Assembly (NCBI RefSeq): GCF_014850975.1
Contig: NZ_JACXST010000002.1
Location: forward strand, 1,426,001-1,490,000
Origin: Methylomonas fluvii
GTDB lineage: Bacteria > Pseudomonadota > Gammaproteobacteria > Methylococcales > Methylomonadaceae
Length of the DNA: 64,000 nucleotides
Direction: 5' to 3'
In this document: positions 54,810-62,960 of the stretch, one piece after another
How the letters are laid out: the number at the start of each line of letters is the position of its first letter
Position numbering within the stretch: the stretch's first letter is position 1
Notes under the pieces: generated by a model
The model's database searches: none
Told to the model about the DNA's origin: nothing
Seen by the model: only the letters and a program-made list of their open reading frames with translations
Made by a program: the position numbers and the translations under genes

Positions 54810-55531
54810 ACCAGTCCTTGTTTAATGTACGCCTCAGCAATGGCCCAATCTTCTTCGGTATCTATGTCCAGACTTTGGATCGCATTCATCACCAGTGGCA
54901 CCGTTTTTGGCGGGTAAAACGATTTGTGTTCCAGCAAATAATCGGTCTTGCATAAGTACATCGCTCCATTCGGTGTCAGCAATGGCTGGCTCTGCTGACG
55001 AGCAGCCTGGGTAGATTTGATTTTATCCAATGGCGACAAAAATCCTTCATCACAGCGAAACAAGGTGGTTAAGTTACGGTGAATTTCTTTACACCCAATC
55101 ACTGCATCGGCACTTTCAGACTTCAAAATGGCTATAGCTTGATGAATTATAGTCGGGGAACGAAATGGGGAAGTGGGTTGCAACCACATGGTTTGCTGGG
55201 GTAAATAACCATGTTCCCCACAAAACCATTGCAAAGCATGCTGGATCACCTGCAACGCAGTAGCAGTATCTCCGGCACAGTCTGCAGGCCGCAAAAAAGG
55301 CACAGTAAGCCCAAGCTTGAGCCCAAGCTCCCCATAAGCAGGGCTATCGGTTGACAATAATGGCAATACATTGGCCAATCCCGCGCGCGCTATCGCATCG
55401 GTAGTCCACTGTAACAATGGCTTACCGACGAGTATCTTAATGTTTTTGTCGGCGACACCTTTAGACCCGCTACGCGCCGGAACAATCAACAAGGTCTGAA
55501 AAACTGTGTCCACAACACCATTTGCTTTCAT
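54806..55531 (-). CDS. legF: CMP-nonulosonate cytidylyltransferase (LegF/NeuA-like)
   Basis: 241 residues with the CMP-NeuAc synthetase opening LIVPARSGSKGVADKNIKIL, WLQPTSPFRS near 115 and the closing DIDTEEDWAIAEAY. It activates the nine-carbon acid with CTP for the glycosyltransferase. First gene of the seven-gene set; overlaps the dehydratase by four bases. Confidence 0.9.
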   Translation of the reverse strand: MKANGVVDTVFQTLLIVPARSGSKGVADKNIKILVGKPLLQWTTDAIARAGLANVLPLLSTDSPAYGELGLKLGLTVPFLRPADCAGDTATALQVIQHALQWFCGEHGYLPQQTMWLQPTSPFRSPTIIHQAIAILKSESADAVIGCKEIHRNLTTLFRCDEGFLSPLDKIKSTQAARQQSQPLLTPNGAMYLCKTDYLLEHKSFYPPKTVPLVMNAIQSLDIDTEEDWAIAEAYIKQGLV

Positions 55532-55564
55532 TTAGAATAGTCCGCCATGCCAGACAAATAGCGG

Positions 55565-56629
55565 TCATCGGGGCCGCGTAGCTAGCAGCGACACCCAACT
55601 CCCTTCAGTCAACTCAGGAAATATCTCGGTAGCCCCCCAGTCTCGCGTTCCCCAAACATTAATTAAAGACAAGCCAGCTAAACTCATTGCCCCCTCAATC
55701 TCTTTAACCCTCCAAATCCAATCCATGTGAGAAAACCCTTCAGGCTCACAACTCGGCGAAAGTTTTACAGTTCGAAAGTAAAACTTAAGTTCGCTAGGGA
55801 TATAACGCCACTCTTTTAGCAAAAAGGTTCGATTTTCCTCCTCTTCCCAAAATTGCCTAACAAATACATCGTCTACAGATTGTCCACCAAACCAACCTCT
55901 CACACAACAATCGAACTGCCAACAATCAGCAATTAAGATTCTACCGCCTGGCCGAACTACACGAGCAATACGATCAAACAGTGTCACCACGTCATCCGGC
56001 TTCGCAGGCAGGGCCGCTCCCGCGAAAAAACAACCAACAGACACCAATGCATCGAAGGAATGCTCCGTTGTATCAAGATATTCCAACGCGTCGAGGCTCA
56101 CAAACTTGGGAGTTACTGACTTCAATACGGCAAGTTCACTAGCCATAGCCACAGATGTCGGATCAGGTTCAACACCAGTAACCTGAAACCCATGCTCAGC
56201 CATACGAGTAGCAACTCGACCAAACCCCGACCCCAACTCCAAAATCGTCGCTCCTGCGGCGAGGTCGAGTTGCTCTATTAACTTATCCACCGACGCTTCG
56301 GCAAGTTTTGCATCCGGACAACTATTCCAAAACTGGGCTTTTTCTAACGGGGTAACTCCAGGGAATCGTTGCGCGTGACTAAATCCAGACGGATTTCCGG
56401 AATATTCCGCCAACGAAGAACCGATACGATGCCATCCCCAACGAGCTTGATCCGCTAATATCGAAGTTAGAAAGTCCATCGTAACATTCGACAAACCCGC
56501 ACCACGCGCGGCTGATTCGATTTTTTCCCGATGTCGGCGTCGTAAATGAATTGTCGCAATTGTCGGGTTCTCCAATTTATTAAGCCATTGTGTCGCCTCC
56601 AACTCCCAACGCAACTCATCAGCAGGCAT
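55565..56629 (-). CDS. SAM-dependent methyltransferase (glycan island)
   Basis: 354 residues. Methyltransferase core with motif I ILELGSGFGRVATRMAEHG near 146, VEPDPTSVAM near 172 and VVRPGGRILIADCWQFDC near 228. The N-terminal 120 residues are helical and unusual. It lies between the nonulosonate genes and a second methyltransferase; sugar methylation of a surface or flagellar glycan is inferred. Confidence 0.82.
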   Translation of the reverse strand: MPADELRWELEATQWLNKLENPTIATIHLRRRHREKIESAARGAGLSNVTMDFLTSILADQARWGWHRIGSSLAEYSGNPSGFSHAQRFPGVTPLEKAQFWNSCPDAKLAEASVDKLIEQLDLAAGATILELGSGFGRVATRMAEHGFQVTGVEPDPTSVAMASELAVLKSVTPKFVSLDALEYLDTTEHSFDALVSVGCFFAGAALPAKPDDVVTLFDRIARVVRPGGRILIADCWQFDCCVRGWFGGQSVDDVFVRQFWEEEENRTFLLKEWRYIPSELKFYFRTVKLSPSCEPEGFSHMDWIWRVKEIEGAMSLAGLSLINVWGTRDWGATEIFPELTEGSWVSLLATRPR

Positions 56630-56684
56630 TATGCGAATCCCTCATATTGATTGGACTCCTGACCTGATAGCATGACCTCTTAAA

Positions 56685-57812
56685 TTAATTCCGACGGATA
56701 AAACTAACATGCTGTTGGCCCCGACCAAAAAGTGAAGAAAACTCGGCAAAACCATCCAGGATGCCTACATCTAAATATTTCCGCAAGACATTATGATAGT
56801 CGCGTAAAGCCAATTCAGTATCATGGGAAAAGCCTGCGGCTAAATCGATTACCTGCTGCAAATTATCCAATACGGACTCAACTAATCTCAGTTCCCGTTC
56901 AGATTCGAAGCGGTGAATCAACCGAAAAATTTTCGAACATAATTTAATTAGCAATTTGTTGATATGAACGGGGACCGCAGGCGTCCAATCCCGATGGTTG
57001 ATTAAGTTATGGACATTGGCCATGTAAGCCGTACGACCAATTTCATTAAACCCCGAATTACTATTGCGTATAGTTCGATACCATCGACTATCGTCAATGA
57101 ATCGTGGTGATGTTCCATGAATATCGAATTCCCCTTCCAATGCATCAATGGCATCCGAAATTGAAAACGAAACTTCTTCCCACGGTCGTAACAAATTATC
57201 CAATATCCAGTCAGCCGACGACCTATTTATACCGTCAATGGTTTTTAGATGCGAGTCAAATAAAGGTATTAGAACACCTAACTTTGTATCCAACGAATCG
57301 CTCGGCGAAACCACTAATAACGCTATTAATCGCCTCAGTAATTCCGCAAACGTGGATACTGCGTCTTGGCACGTAATAATTAAAATACCACCCGCTGAGA
57401 CGCGCTTGGCCACTTTTGCCAATAATTTCTCCGGCTTGGGCTCTCTAGGAATGACGCTTTCACAAATTACCACATCGAAAAAATCAGCGCTTTCAAAAGC
57501 CTCAATAGAACTTAGCCGAAATTCTAACTTAGTTTCCGGAGAGCAAAATTCCATCAACCGACCCCTAGTCTTTTCCAGGCAAACCTCATTCGAATCAACC
57601 AGCATATAGTGATTAGGACGCTGCAATAACGGAAAAATAGCGTTTTCACCGAATCCGGGACCAAATTCCAAAATAGATTGCTTATTAAGAAACTTCGGAA
57701 CAATGCCTAGATGCTTATACAACGCACTACGACAATTTATAAATCTGTCCAAATCCGAAACCTCTCTTTGGAACGGTTGAACTTGCTTATAATAGCCAAT
57801 TTGATCTTTCAT
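56685..57812 (-). CDS. SAM-dependent methyltransferase (glycan island, second)
   Basis: 375 residues from ATG 57812 behind AAGGA. Motif I is ILEFGPGFGENAIFPLLQ near 48, acidic motif YMLVDSNEVCLEK, and ISAGG-like AGGILIITCQDAV near 143. The C-terminal half (about 200-375) is helical with no match that I recognise. AT-richer than the region to its left. Confidence 0.75.
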   Translation of the reverse strand: MKDQIGYYKQVQPFQREVSDLDRFINCRSALYKHLGIVPKFLNKQSILEFGPGFGENAIFPLLQRPNHYMLVDSNEVCLEKTRGRLMEFCSPETKLEFRLSSIEAFESADFFDVVICESVIPREPKPEKLLAKVAKRVSAGGILIITCQDAVSTFAELLRRLIALLVVSPSDSLDTKLGVLIPLFDSHLKTIDGINRSSADWILDNLLRPWEEVSFSISDAIDALEGEFDIHGTSPRFIDDSRWYRTIRNSNSGFNEIGRTAYMANVHNLINHRDWTPAVPVHINKLLIKLCSKIFRLIHRFESERELRLVESVLDNLQQVIDLAAGFSHDTELALRDYHNVLRKYLDVGILDGFAEFSSLFGRGQQHVSFIRRN

Positions 57813-57828
57813 CAAATTATTCCTTTCA

Positions 57829-58968
57829 TTAAAAAAAGCTCAGATCATCTACGAGTTTCTGAACGCGGTGATTCCATGTGTGTTTTTGCAATACTTCCAA
57901 ACTAGCCTTATCGCAAATTTCCAATCGCTCTTCGGGATGGGCCAGATAAAAAGCTACTTTTTCAGAAAAATTGGCCTCTTGAACCTCAACATAGTGGATG
58001 CCAGGTGTAAAAACAGTCCGAATCCCACCTGTTATTTTATCGTCAGGACCTGCCAAATAAAACAATAACCCACCTGATGCCATGCAATCCAAAGTTCTAA
58101 AATGAACACCGACACCTTCATGGAGATTAATCCTAGACGAGCCATAAACCCGACGAATGTCATCGGGATCAGTTAATGTAGTTTGATAATACGGCCTATA
58201 TTTGTCCCATTTGCCCCATCCACCAGGCCCATAAAATCTCAGGGAAACATCACACGCAGCAGCCATATCTAGTAATTTACGCCTAAACATCATTCGCAAA
58301 ACGGCCCTGCAACCCAAATCGTATTGAACGCAATTATCTAGATTAATTTGCCGTCTATGTGATTCCGGTAAAAAAGACAACGCAACAGCAATATAGTCAT
58401 CCTCATTAAACCCGGTCAAATCAACTTTCAAAACACCGTCCTCTAAATGTCGCAAGGCATCTGCAAACGTCACGACAAAATCACTGGATTTGTAAATAAC
58501 CCGTTTAAGCTCTCTAGAAGTCCAAGGAAACGAAAGATGCCCTACAAAGGAAACATCCGAAATAAAATCTAACGACTCAGGATAATAAATATCCTTATCA
58601 ACTCCTGGGGGAAACCAATCCATAATTTTTGTAGCGGAAGCCTGGCAGTCTTTCATCCAGTTTTGCCAGAACAGATAAATAATATCACTGCCAGAAAAAG
58701 TATTAATCTTCCTACCCTGATTATCGACTATCCATGCGATATGTATTATGTCTTTCGGAAACTCTGGAATATCACTCCTAGTTCGGTTCATTTCAAAAAC
58801 AATATCCGGTCTTCCTCTTTTACAAAACTCTATTAACTCATTACCGGCTAACAAGCCCGGCCATCCGATGACTTGAAAACCATGGCTTTCCAATGCTTTT
58901 TTTATAGAAAAAAAAAGTGTTATGTAAAAAGGTGTTATATTTGGAAGAAAAAGTGCAATTCTAGCCAT
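57829..58968 (-). CDS. CgeB-like glycosyltransferase (first copy)
   Basis: 379 residues. Shares its plan with the protein at 60830-61981: an N-terminal Rossmann half with DIIHIAWIVDNQGRKI and SDIIYLFWQNWM, and a C-terminal half with SSRINLHEGVGVHFRTLDCM-type segment followed by ASGGLL and a closing HTWNHRVQKLVDDL. This is the layout of CgeB/GT-B family transferases. Probably adds sugars to a surface or flagellin glycan. Confidence 0.78.
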   Translation of the reverse strand: MARIALFLPNITPFYITLFFSIKKALESHGFQVIGWPGLLAGNELIEFCKRGRPDIVFEMNRTRSDIPEFPKDIIHIAWIVDNQGRKINTFSGSDIIYLFWQNWMKDCQASATKIMDWFPPGVDKDIYYPESLDFISDVSFVGHLSFPWTSRELKRVIYKSSDFVVTFADALRHLEDGVLKVDLTGFNEDDYIAVALSFLPESHRRQINLDNCVQYDLGCRAVLRMMFRRKLLDMAAACDVSLRFYGPGGWGKWDKYRPYYQTTLTDPDDIRRVYGSSRINLHEGVGVHFRTLDCMASGGLLFYLAGPDDKITGGIRTVFTPGIHYVEVQEANFSEKVAFYLAHPEERLEICDKASLEVLQKHTWNHRVQKLVDDLSFF

Positions 58969-59076
58969 TTAGAATATATGAAGAGCTCAAGACTTGGTGA
59001 AAAAGCAAAATACATCTACCACTATGACGCAGTAATTTGACCACGAAGCTTTACTTCTATCAAATTAATACATCGC

Positions 59077-59895
59077 TTAGTGACTGGCTTTGAAAATAGA
59101 ATTTACTTCCAGTACATGTGAAAGATTAGCTGCTTCCAATAGACTGGGAAGCATTGGGGCGTGGGAACAGAGTTCGTTCCTGATCTTGTGAATATGATCA
59201 ACAGTCAACTCTTCGACGTGACTACCAGAAACCCCTTTTCGAAAATGCGAACTGGTATTTTGGCGAATCGCGTGAGCTTTCATAACATCAAAACGACTAT
59301 TGAAAACAATTTTTTCCAGTGTTTTTTCGTCTAAGTTGATTTGCAGAAAATTAGCAAGCCTTTGAACTTCCTCAGGTTTCCGCTTAGTCATATCCTCGTA
59401 ACTAGTAACAAAACAAGGATAAACCTCGGCAAATTCCAACATTAATTCCATTTGCCGAAAATGGGGCCCCACCCCCTTCCACACAAAATCCGGCTTTAGC
59501 ATACCCTCGATAATACCGCTAAAACCATCATTTTTACTGATACTTTTAAAATAATGATCTACATTGCGACCGCGACCAACATCAGCATCGATATTGTTGG
59601 CAAATTGATAATACATTGACACTGCAAGGTCATAAATATTCCGCATTATAAAAACGGGGCGAGCCTGATGTAACATTAGGCTTTCCTGTACCTCTTTTGT
59701 TGGAAACAAATGCCAAGCATAAAAACCTCCATCGGGATAAAACAACTTACTTGCATCCATATAATTAACTTTACCAGGCGTGATCTCCGGCTCCATAGAA
59801 GAAAGCCCTGTCAAATCCTCGACTATTCGCTTCATCATCTCTGTCCCTGATTTGAAAACAGAGAGTAATACTATTGGAAAAGGCTGCTTATACAC
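59077..59895 (-). CDS. Sulfotransferase-family protein
   Basis: 272 residues. N-terminal PIVLLSVFKSGTEMMKRIVE corresponds to the 5'-phosphosulfate binding loop, and RPVFIMRNIYDLAVSMYYQF near 80-100 to the 3'-phosphate binding motif of PAPS-dependent sulfotransferases (RDPRD-type). It would transfer sulfate to a glycan hydroxyl. Located between two CgeB-like transferases. Confidence 0.82.
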   Translation of the reverse strand: MYKQPFPIVLLSVFKSGTEMMKRIVEDLTGLSSMEPEITPGKVNYMDASKLFYPDGGFYAWHLFPTKEVQESLMLHQARPVFIMRNIYDLAVSMYYQFANNIDADVGRGRNVDHYFKSISKNDGFSGIIEGMLKPDFVWKGVGPHFRQMELMLEFAEVYPCFVTSYEDMTKRKPEEVQRLANFLQINLDEKTLEKIVFNSRFDVMKAHAIRQNTSSHFRKGVSGSHVEELTVDHIHKIRNELCSHAPMLPSLLEAANLSHVLEVNSIFKASH

Positions 59896-59912
59896 CTGCT
59901 CTCCAAAGCCTG

Positions 59913-60749
59913 CTAAAGTATATAGCCATATCCTTCAAACATTTGCATAGCTTCTTCATTAACAATTTTTTTAAATGCATACTTTTTCCAGTCCGGCCAA
60001 AGAGCATATTCTTCTCTTGGCAATATTCGTTTAGGCAGCCCTCCACGAAACGGGGTATAGACCCATGAATAAACAAGCTCCATAAGAACAGAATCGAACT
60101 GTACCCTTCCATGAGTCAAGTAAGATACAATCTTATTAAATAAATCAGGACTTTTGACTATATCTTCCAAACAATAATTTCTCACATCGGACCTTAAATC
60201 TGAGACCATCCGGTTTAAAATGAGCATTCCCTGATAAGACGACCAAATATCAACATCTTCGCGGGTATACGGTTTCAGATTTAAAGCGGACAAAACCTCA
60301 TGATTAACTACACTCCACTCGTGATCCAGAGGAGCAGAGTTACCCAAGGGCATTCCCATATTGCCACAGCGCCAAGTAACATAAAAATGTAGCCAACAGT
60401 AGGGGTGACGAACCAGATTGACGAAACAAACATCCTGCTGAAAAACGTCCCATAATTGTTCGAGTTGATAGGCTCTATAACAATAGCAATTTCCAATTGC
60501 TAAATATGCCCGCCCCAAATCAGCCAAAAAACGGGTAAACTGGATCAAATCCGGTCTTTCTTTTCTGGATCGTTCGTTCAAATACTTCTGCCGTACACTT
60601 TCCCCAAAGTAAATCATAATATCGGGATGACTATTGAGAGCCTTGGCAAACCAGTTAAACCAATGATCGTCAGCCGAACCATGCGACGAGACATAAAAAA
60701 CATGACTTACAGACTCATGGATTAGTGAATTACTATGTATGTTTTTCAA
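59913..60749 (-). CDS. Sulfotransferase-like protein (TTG start)
   Basis: 278 residues. HVFYVSSHGSADDHWFNWFA near residue 17 resembles the PAPS loop and VCFVNLVRHPYCWLHFYVTW near 105 the 3'-phosphate motif, so a divergent sulfotransferase fold is probable. No ATG fits; TTG at 60749 follows AAAGGAAAAGG. It precedes the first sulfotransferase gene by 17 bases. Confidence 0.7.
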   Translation of the reverse strand: MKNIHSNSLIHESVSHVFYVSSHGSADDHWFNWFAKALNSHPDIMIYFGESVRQKYLNERSRKERPDLIQFTRFLADLGRAYLAIGNCYCYRAYQLEQLWDVFQQDVCFVNLVRHPYCWLHFYVTWRCGNMGMPLGNSAPLDHEWSVVNHEVLSALNLKPYTREDVDIWSSYQGMLILNRMVSDLRSDVRNYCLEDIVKSPDLFNKIVSYLTHGRVQFDSVLMELVYSWVYTPFRGGLPKRILPREEYALWPDWKKYAFKKIVNEEAMQMFEGYGYIL

Positions 60750-60829
60750 AAACCTTTTCCTTTAGATTTTAGCCCAATCGATATATTATTAAAAAACCTA
60801 CGACAAAACTGGAAAAAACAGAGTATTCG

Positions 60830-61981
60830 TCACCCAATCTTGTACCCCAAATACATAAGATCATCTAATATCGATTTAACTCGATGGGTCCATGTGTGAT
60901 TTTCTCGAATAATCACTGCAGCAGAATAGCGTATTTTTTGAGCTTGCCGGGGGTTATTGACATAAAACTGATATTTATCCTCAAGATCGCCAATATCAAA
61001 TTCGACATAATGCTTATCGGACATAAAGAAATTCTTTATTCCTCCAGTTCTGTCATCATACTCGCCTTTAGGAATGAATATTAATCCGCCGGACGCCATG
61101 CAATCCATTACGCGAAAATGCATGCCATTACCGTTCTCGTGAAAATTGAATCTTGATCGACAATACACCCATCTCATTTCTTCACTGGTTTCCAAAAACC
61201 TGTGATAACAATTCTTGTAATTTGGCCACTCTAACCAATTTGCAGGCCCAAATATCGCTAAATTTGTAATGTCTAAAATCTTATCCAGCAATTGCTGCCT
61301 ATTTAATAATCGGATTAACCTACCACTCAAATCGTATTTAAGCACATTATCCAATACAACCTCAGAACCGAAAACATTTTCCGCAATATCGTAAAGAATA
61401 TCAACGTAATCTTCTGGAATTTTTAATCTAGATTTAAATTCTATAAAATTTTTCTCCAACTCAGGCAAAACCTCCGAAAATAGCAGCCGCTTATCGTTAG
61501 AAGAAATATTTCGACTCAACTCACCCGGGGACCATGGCCTAGGTATATGCCCAATAAACGATGATTGGTATTTAAACTCACAGGCCTCAGGAAAATATTC
61601 TTGCTCACAAGCGCCCGGCCCAAACCATCGATAAAAACTATTGAAAGGAAATTTCTCTATCCATTTTGGCCCAAACAGATACGTAATATCACTCCCATTA
61701 AAATCTGTAATTGGCCGCCCATTGAAATCGACTACCCAACAAATATGCACTATATGCCTTGGCAAGAACGATATATCTCCTCTCGGCCTATTCATTTCAA
61801 ATATCAATTGTGGATTATAGTTATTTATCCATTGCAACAAATCAGCTTCGTCCAACAAACCGCAATGAAATGATACCTCAATATCAAAGGCTCTAAAGCC
61901 GCGCGCAATTTGCCTTGCCACCCCCTGATACCAAAGAGTATTTCTTGGCATGAAAATTGACACATGCCTTATCTTCACCAC
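60830..61981 (-). CDS. CgeB-like glycosyltransferase (second copy, GTG start)
   Basis: 383 residues, paralogue of 57829-58968: HIVHICWVVDFNGRPITDFN near 90, SDITYLFGPKWIE, CRSRFNFHENGNGMHFRVMD near 285, ASGGLIFIPKGE and the closing ENHTWTHRVKSILDDLMYLG. GTG at 61981 lies right behind GGAGGG. Probably transfers a different sugar in the same pathway. Confidence 0.78.
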   Translation of the reverse strand: MVKIRHVSIFMPRNTLWYQGVARQIARGFRAFDIEVSFHCGLLDEADLLQWINNYNPQLIFEMNRPRGDISFLPRHIVHICWVVDFNGRPITDFNGSDITYLFGPKWIEKFPFNSFYRWFGPGACEQEYFPEACEFKYQSSFIGHIPRPWSPGELSRNISSNDKRLLFSEVLPELEKNFIEFKSRLKIPEDYVDILYDIAENVFGSEVVLDNVLKYDLSGRLIRLLNRQQLLDKILDITNLAIFGPANWLEWPNYKNCYHRFLETSEEMRWVYCRSRFNFHENGNGMHFRVMDCMASGGLIFIPKGEYDDRTGGIKNFFMSDKHYVEFDIGDLEDKYQFYVNNPRQAQKIRYSAAVIIRENHTWTHRVKSILDDLMYLGYKIG

Positions 61982-62039
61982 CCCTCCACCATAAAAAGAT
62001 TCGTTACTTATTGTTAAATACTATTTAAAAATTGGTTAG

Positions 62040-62960
62040 TTAATAGTTTTCCGACAACCTACCTATCTCTTCCCTGAGGCTAAACTTGGGCGTAAACTGC
62101 CATTCTCGACAATTAAAGCTGATTTGTTCTGTAGTTTCTACGGCCGATGGCACAGCATAATCTATCCTCGAGTTTGAATTAAAACTAGATACCACTAAAG
62201 CAGCCAATTCTTCCGCAGTATATGATTCTTCCGACCAAAGCTCGAAGCATCTTTGCATATACCCCGGCATTTGCAATAGCTCCGAGATCTCCAATATTGA
62301 AATAATCACATCTTGCACGTGCGTAAAATGAAAACGTGTTTCGTTATCTAAAACCCGAACCAGCTTATTCTGTTTTGCCCTTTTCATGAATGTGGGCAAC
62401 AATTTATTGACATGATCTCGCTTTCCGCCATACACATCGGATAACCTGCAAATAGCAAGAGGTATGTTAAAACTGTTAGAAAATGCTAGCAGCAATTGCT
62501 CTGCAGCCTTTTTCGAAATAGCATAGATATGATCCACCGACACTTGGGATTCTTCTAAGCGGTCATAAAAAGATACTTCGCGAGTACTGAGATAGATAAG
62601 CAACGGTACTTTCGCTCCAGTTCCTTGCGCAATATTGGATATGATTTCGACCAGATTTGTGGTGGCCAAAATAGTTGAACTCACACAATCCATTGGCCTT
62701 GCCCTTGCCTCGCTGACCCTGGAAACACCAGCCGCATGAATTATGACATCGACATTCGCTAACAACGGCTCCAACTGGGCCTTATTTAACAAGTCGAGAT
62801 TGACATACTCTATCCCCAACTCGGAGAATTCTTCAGCCGTTTCCGCATTAGGAAATGCGCGATCAACACCCAGGACCTTGTGCCCCAGCCCCGCCAAGCT
62901 CAAAGCCAATTCGCTACCAACGAATCCAGCTATACCGGTTATAAAATATTTTACGGCCAT
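62040..62960 (-). CDS. NAD-dependent epimerase/dehydratase
   Basis: 306 residues from ATG 62960, which overlaps the aminotransferase stop (TAATG). Extended SDR: YFITGIAGFVGSELALSLAG, IIHAAGVSRVSEARARP near 68 and IYAISKKAAEQLLLAF near 135 (Y-x3-K). Acts on a nucleotide sugar; paired with the aminotransferase it would modify an amino sugar for the glycan island. Confidence 0.85.
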   Translation of the reverse strand: MAVKYFITGIAGFVGSELALSLAGLGHKVLGVDRAFPNAETAEEFSELGIEYVNLDLLNKAQLEPLLANVDVIIHAAGVSRVSEARARPMDCVSSTILATTNLVEIISNIAQGTGAKVPLLIYLSTREVSFYDRLEESQVSVDHIYAISKKAAEQLLLAFSNSFNIPLAICRLSDVYGGKRDHVNKLLPTFMKRAKQNKLVRVLDNETRFHFTHVQDVIISILEISELLQMPGYMQRCFELWSEESYTAEELAALVVSSFNSNSRIDYAVPSAVETTEQISFNCREWQFTPKFSLREEIGRLSENY

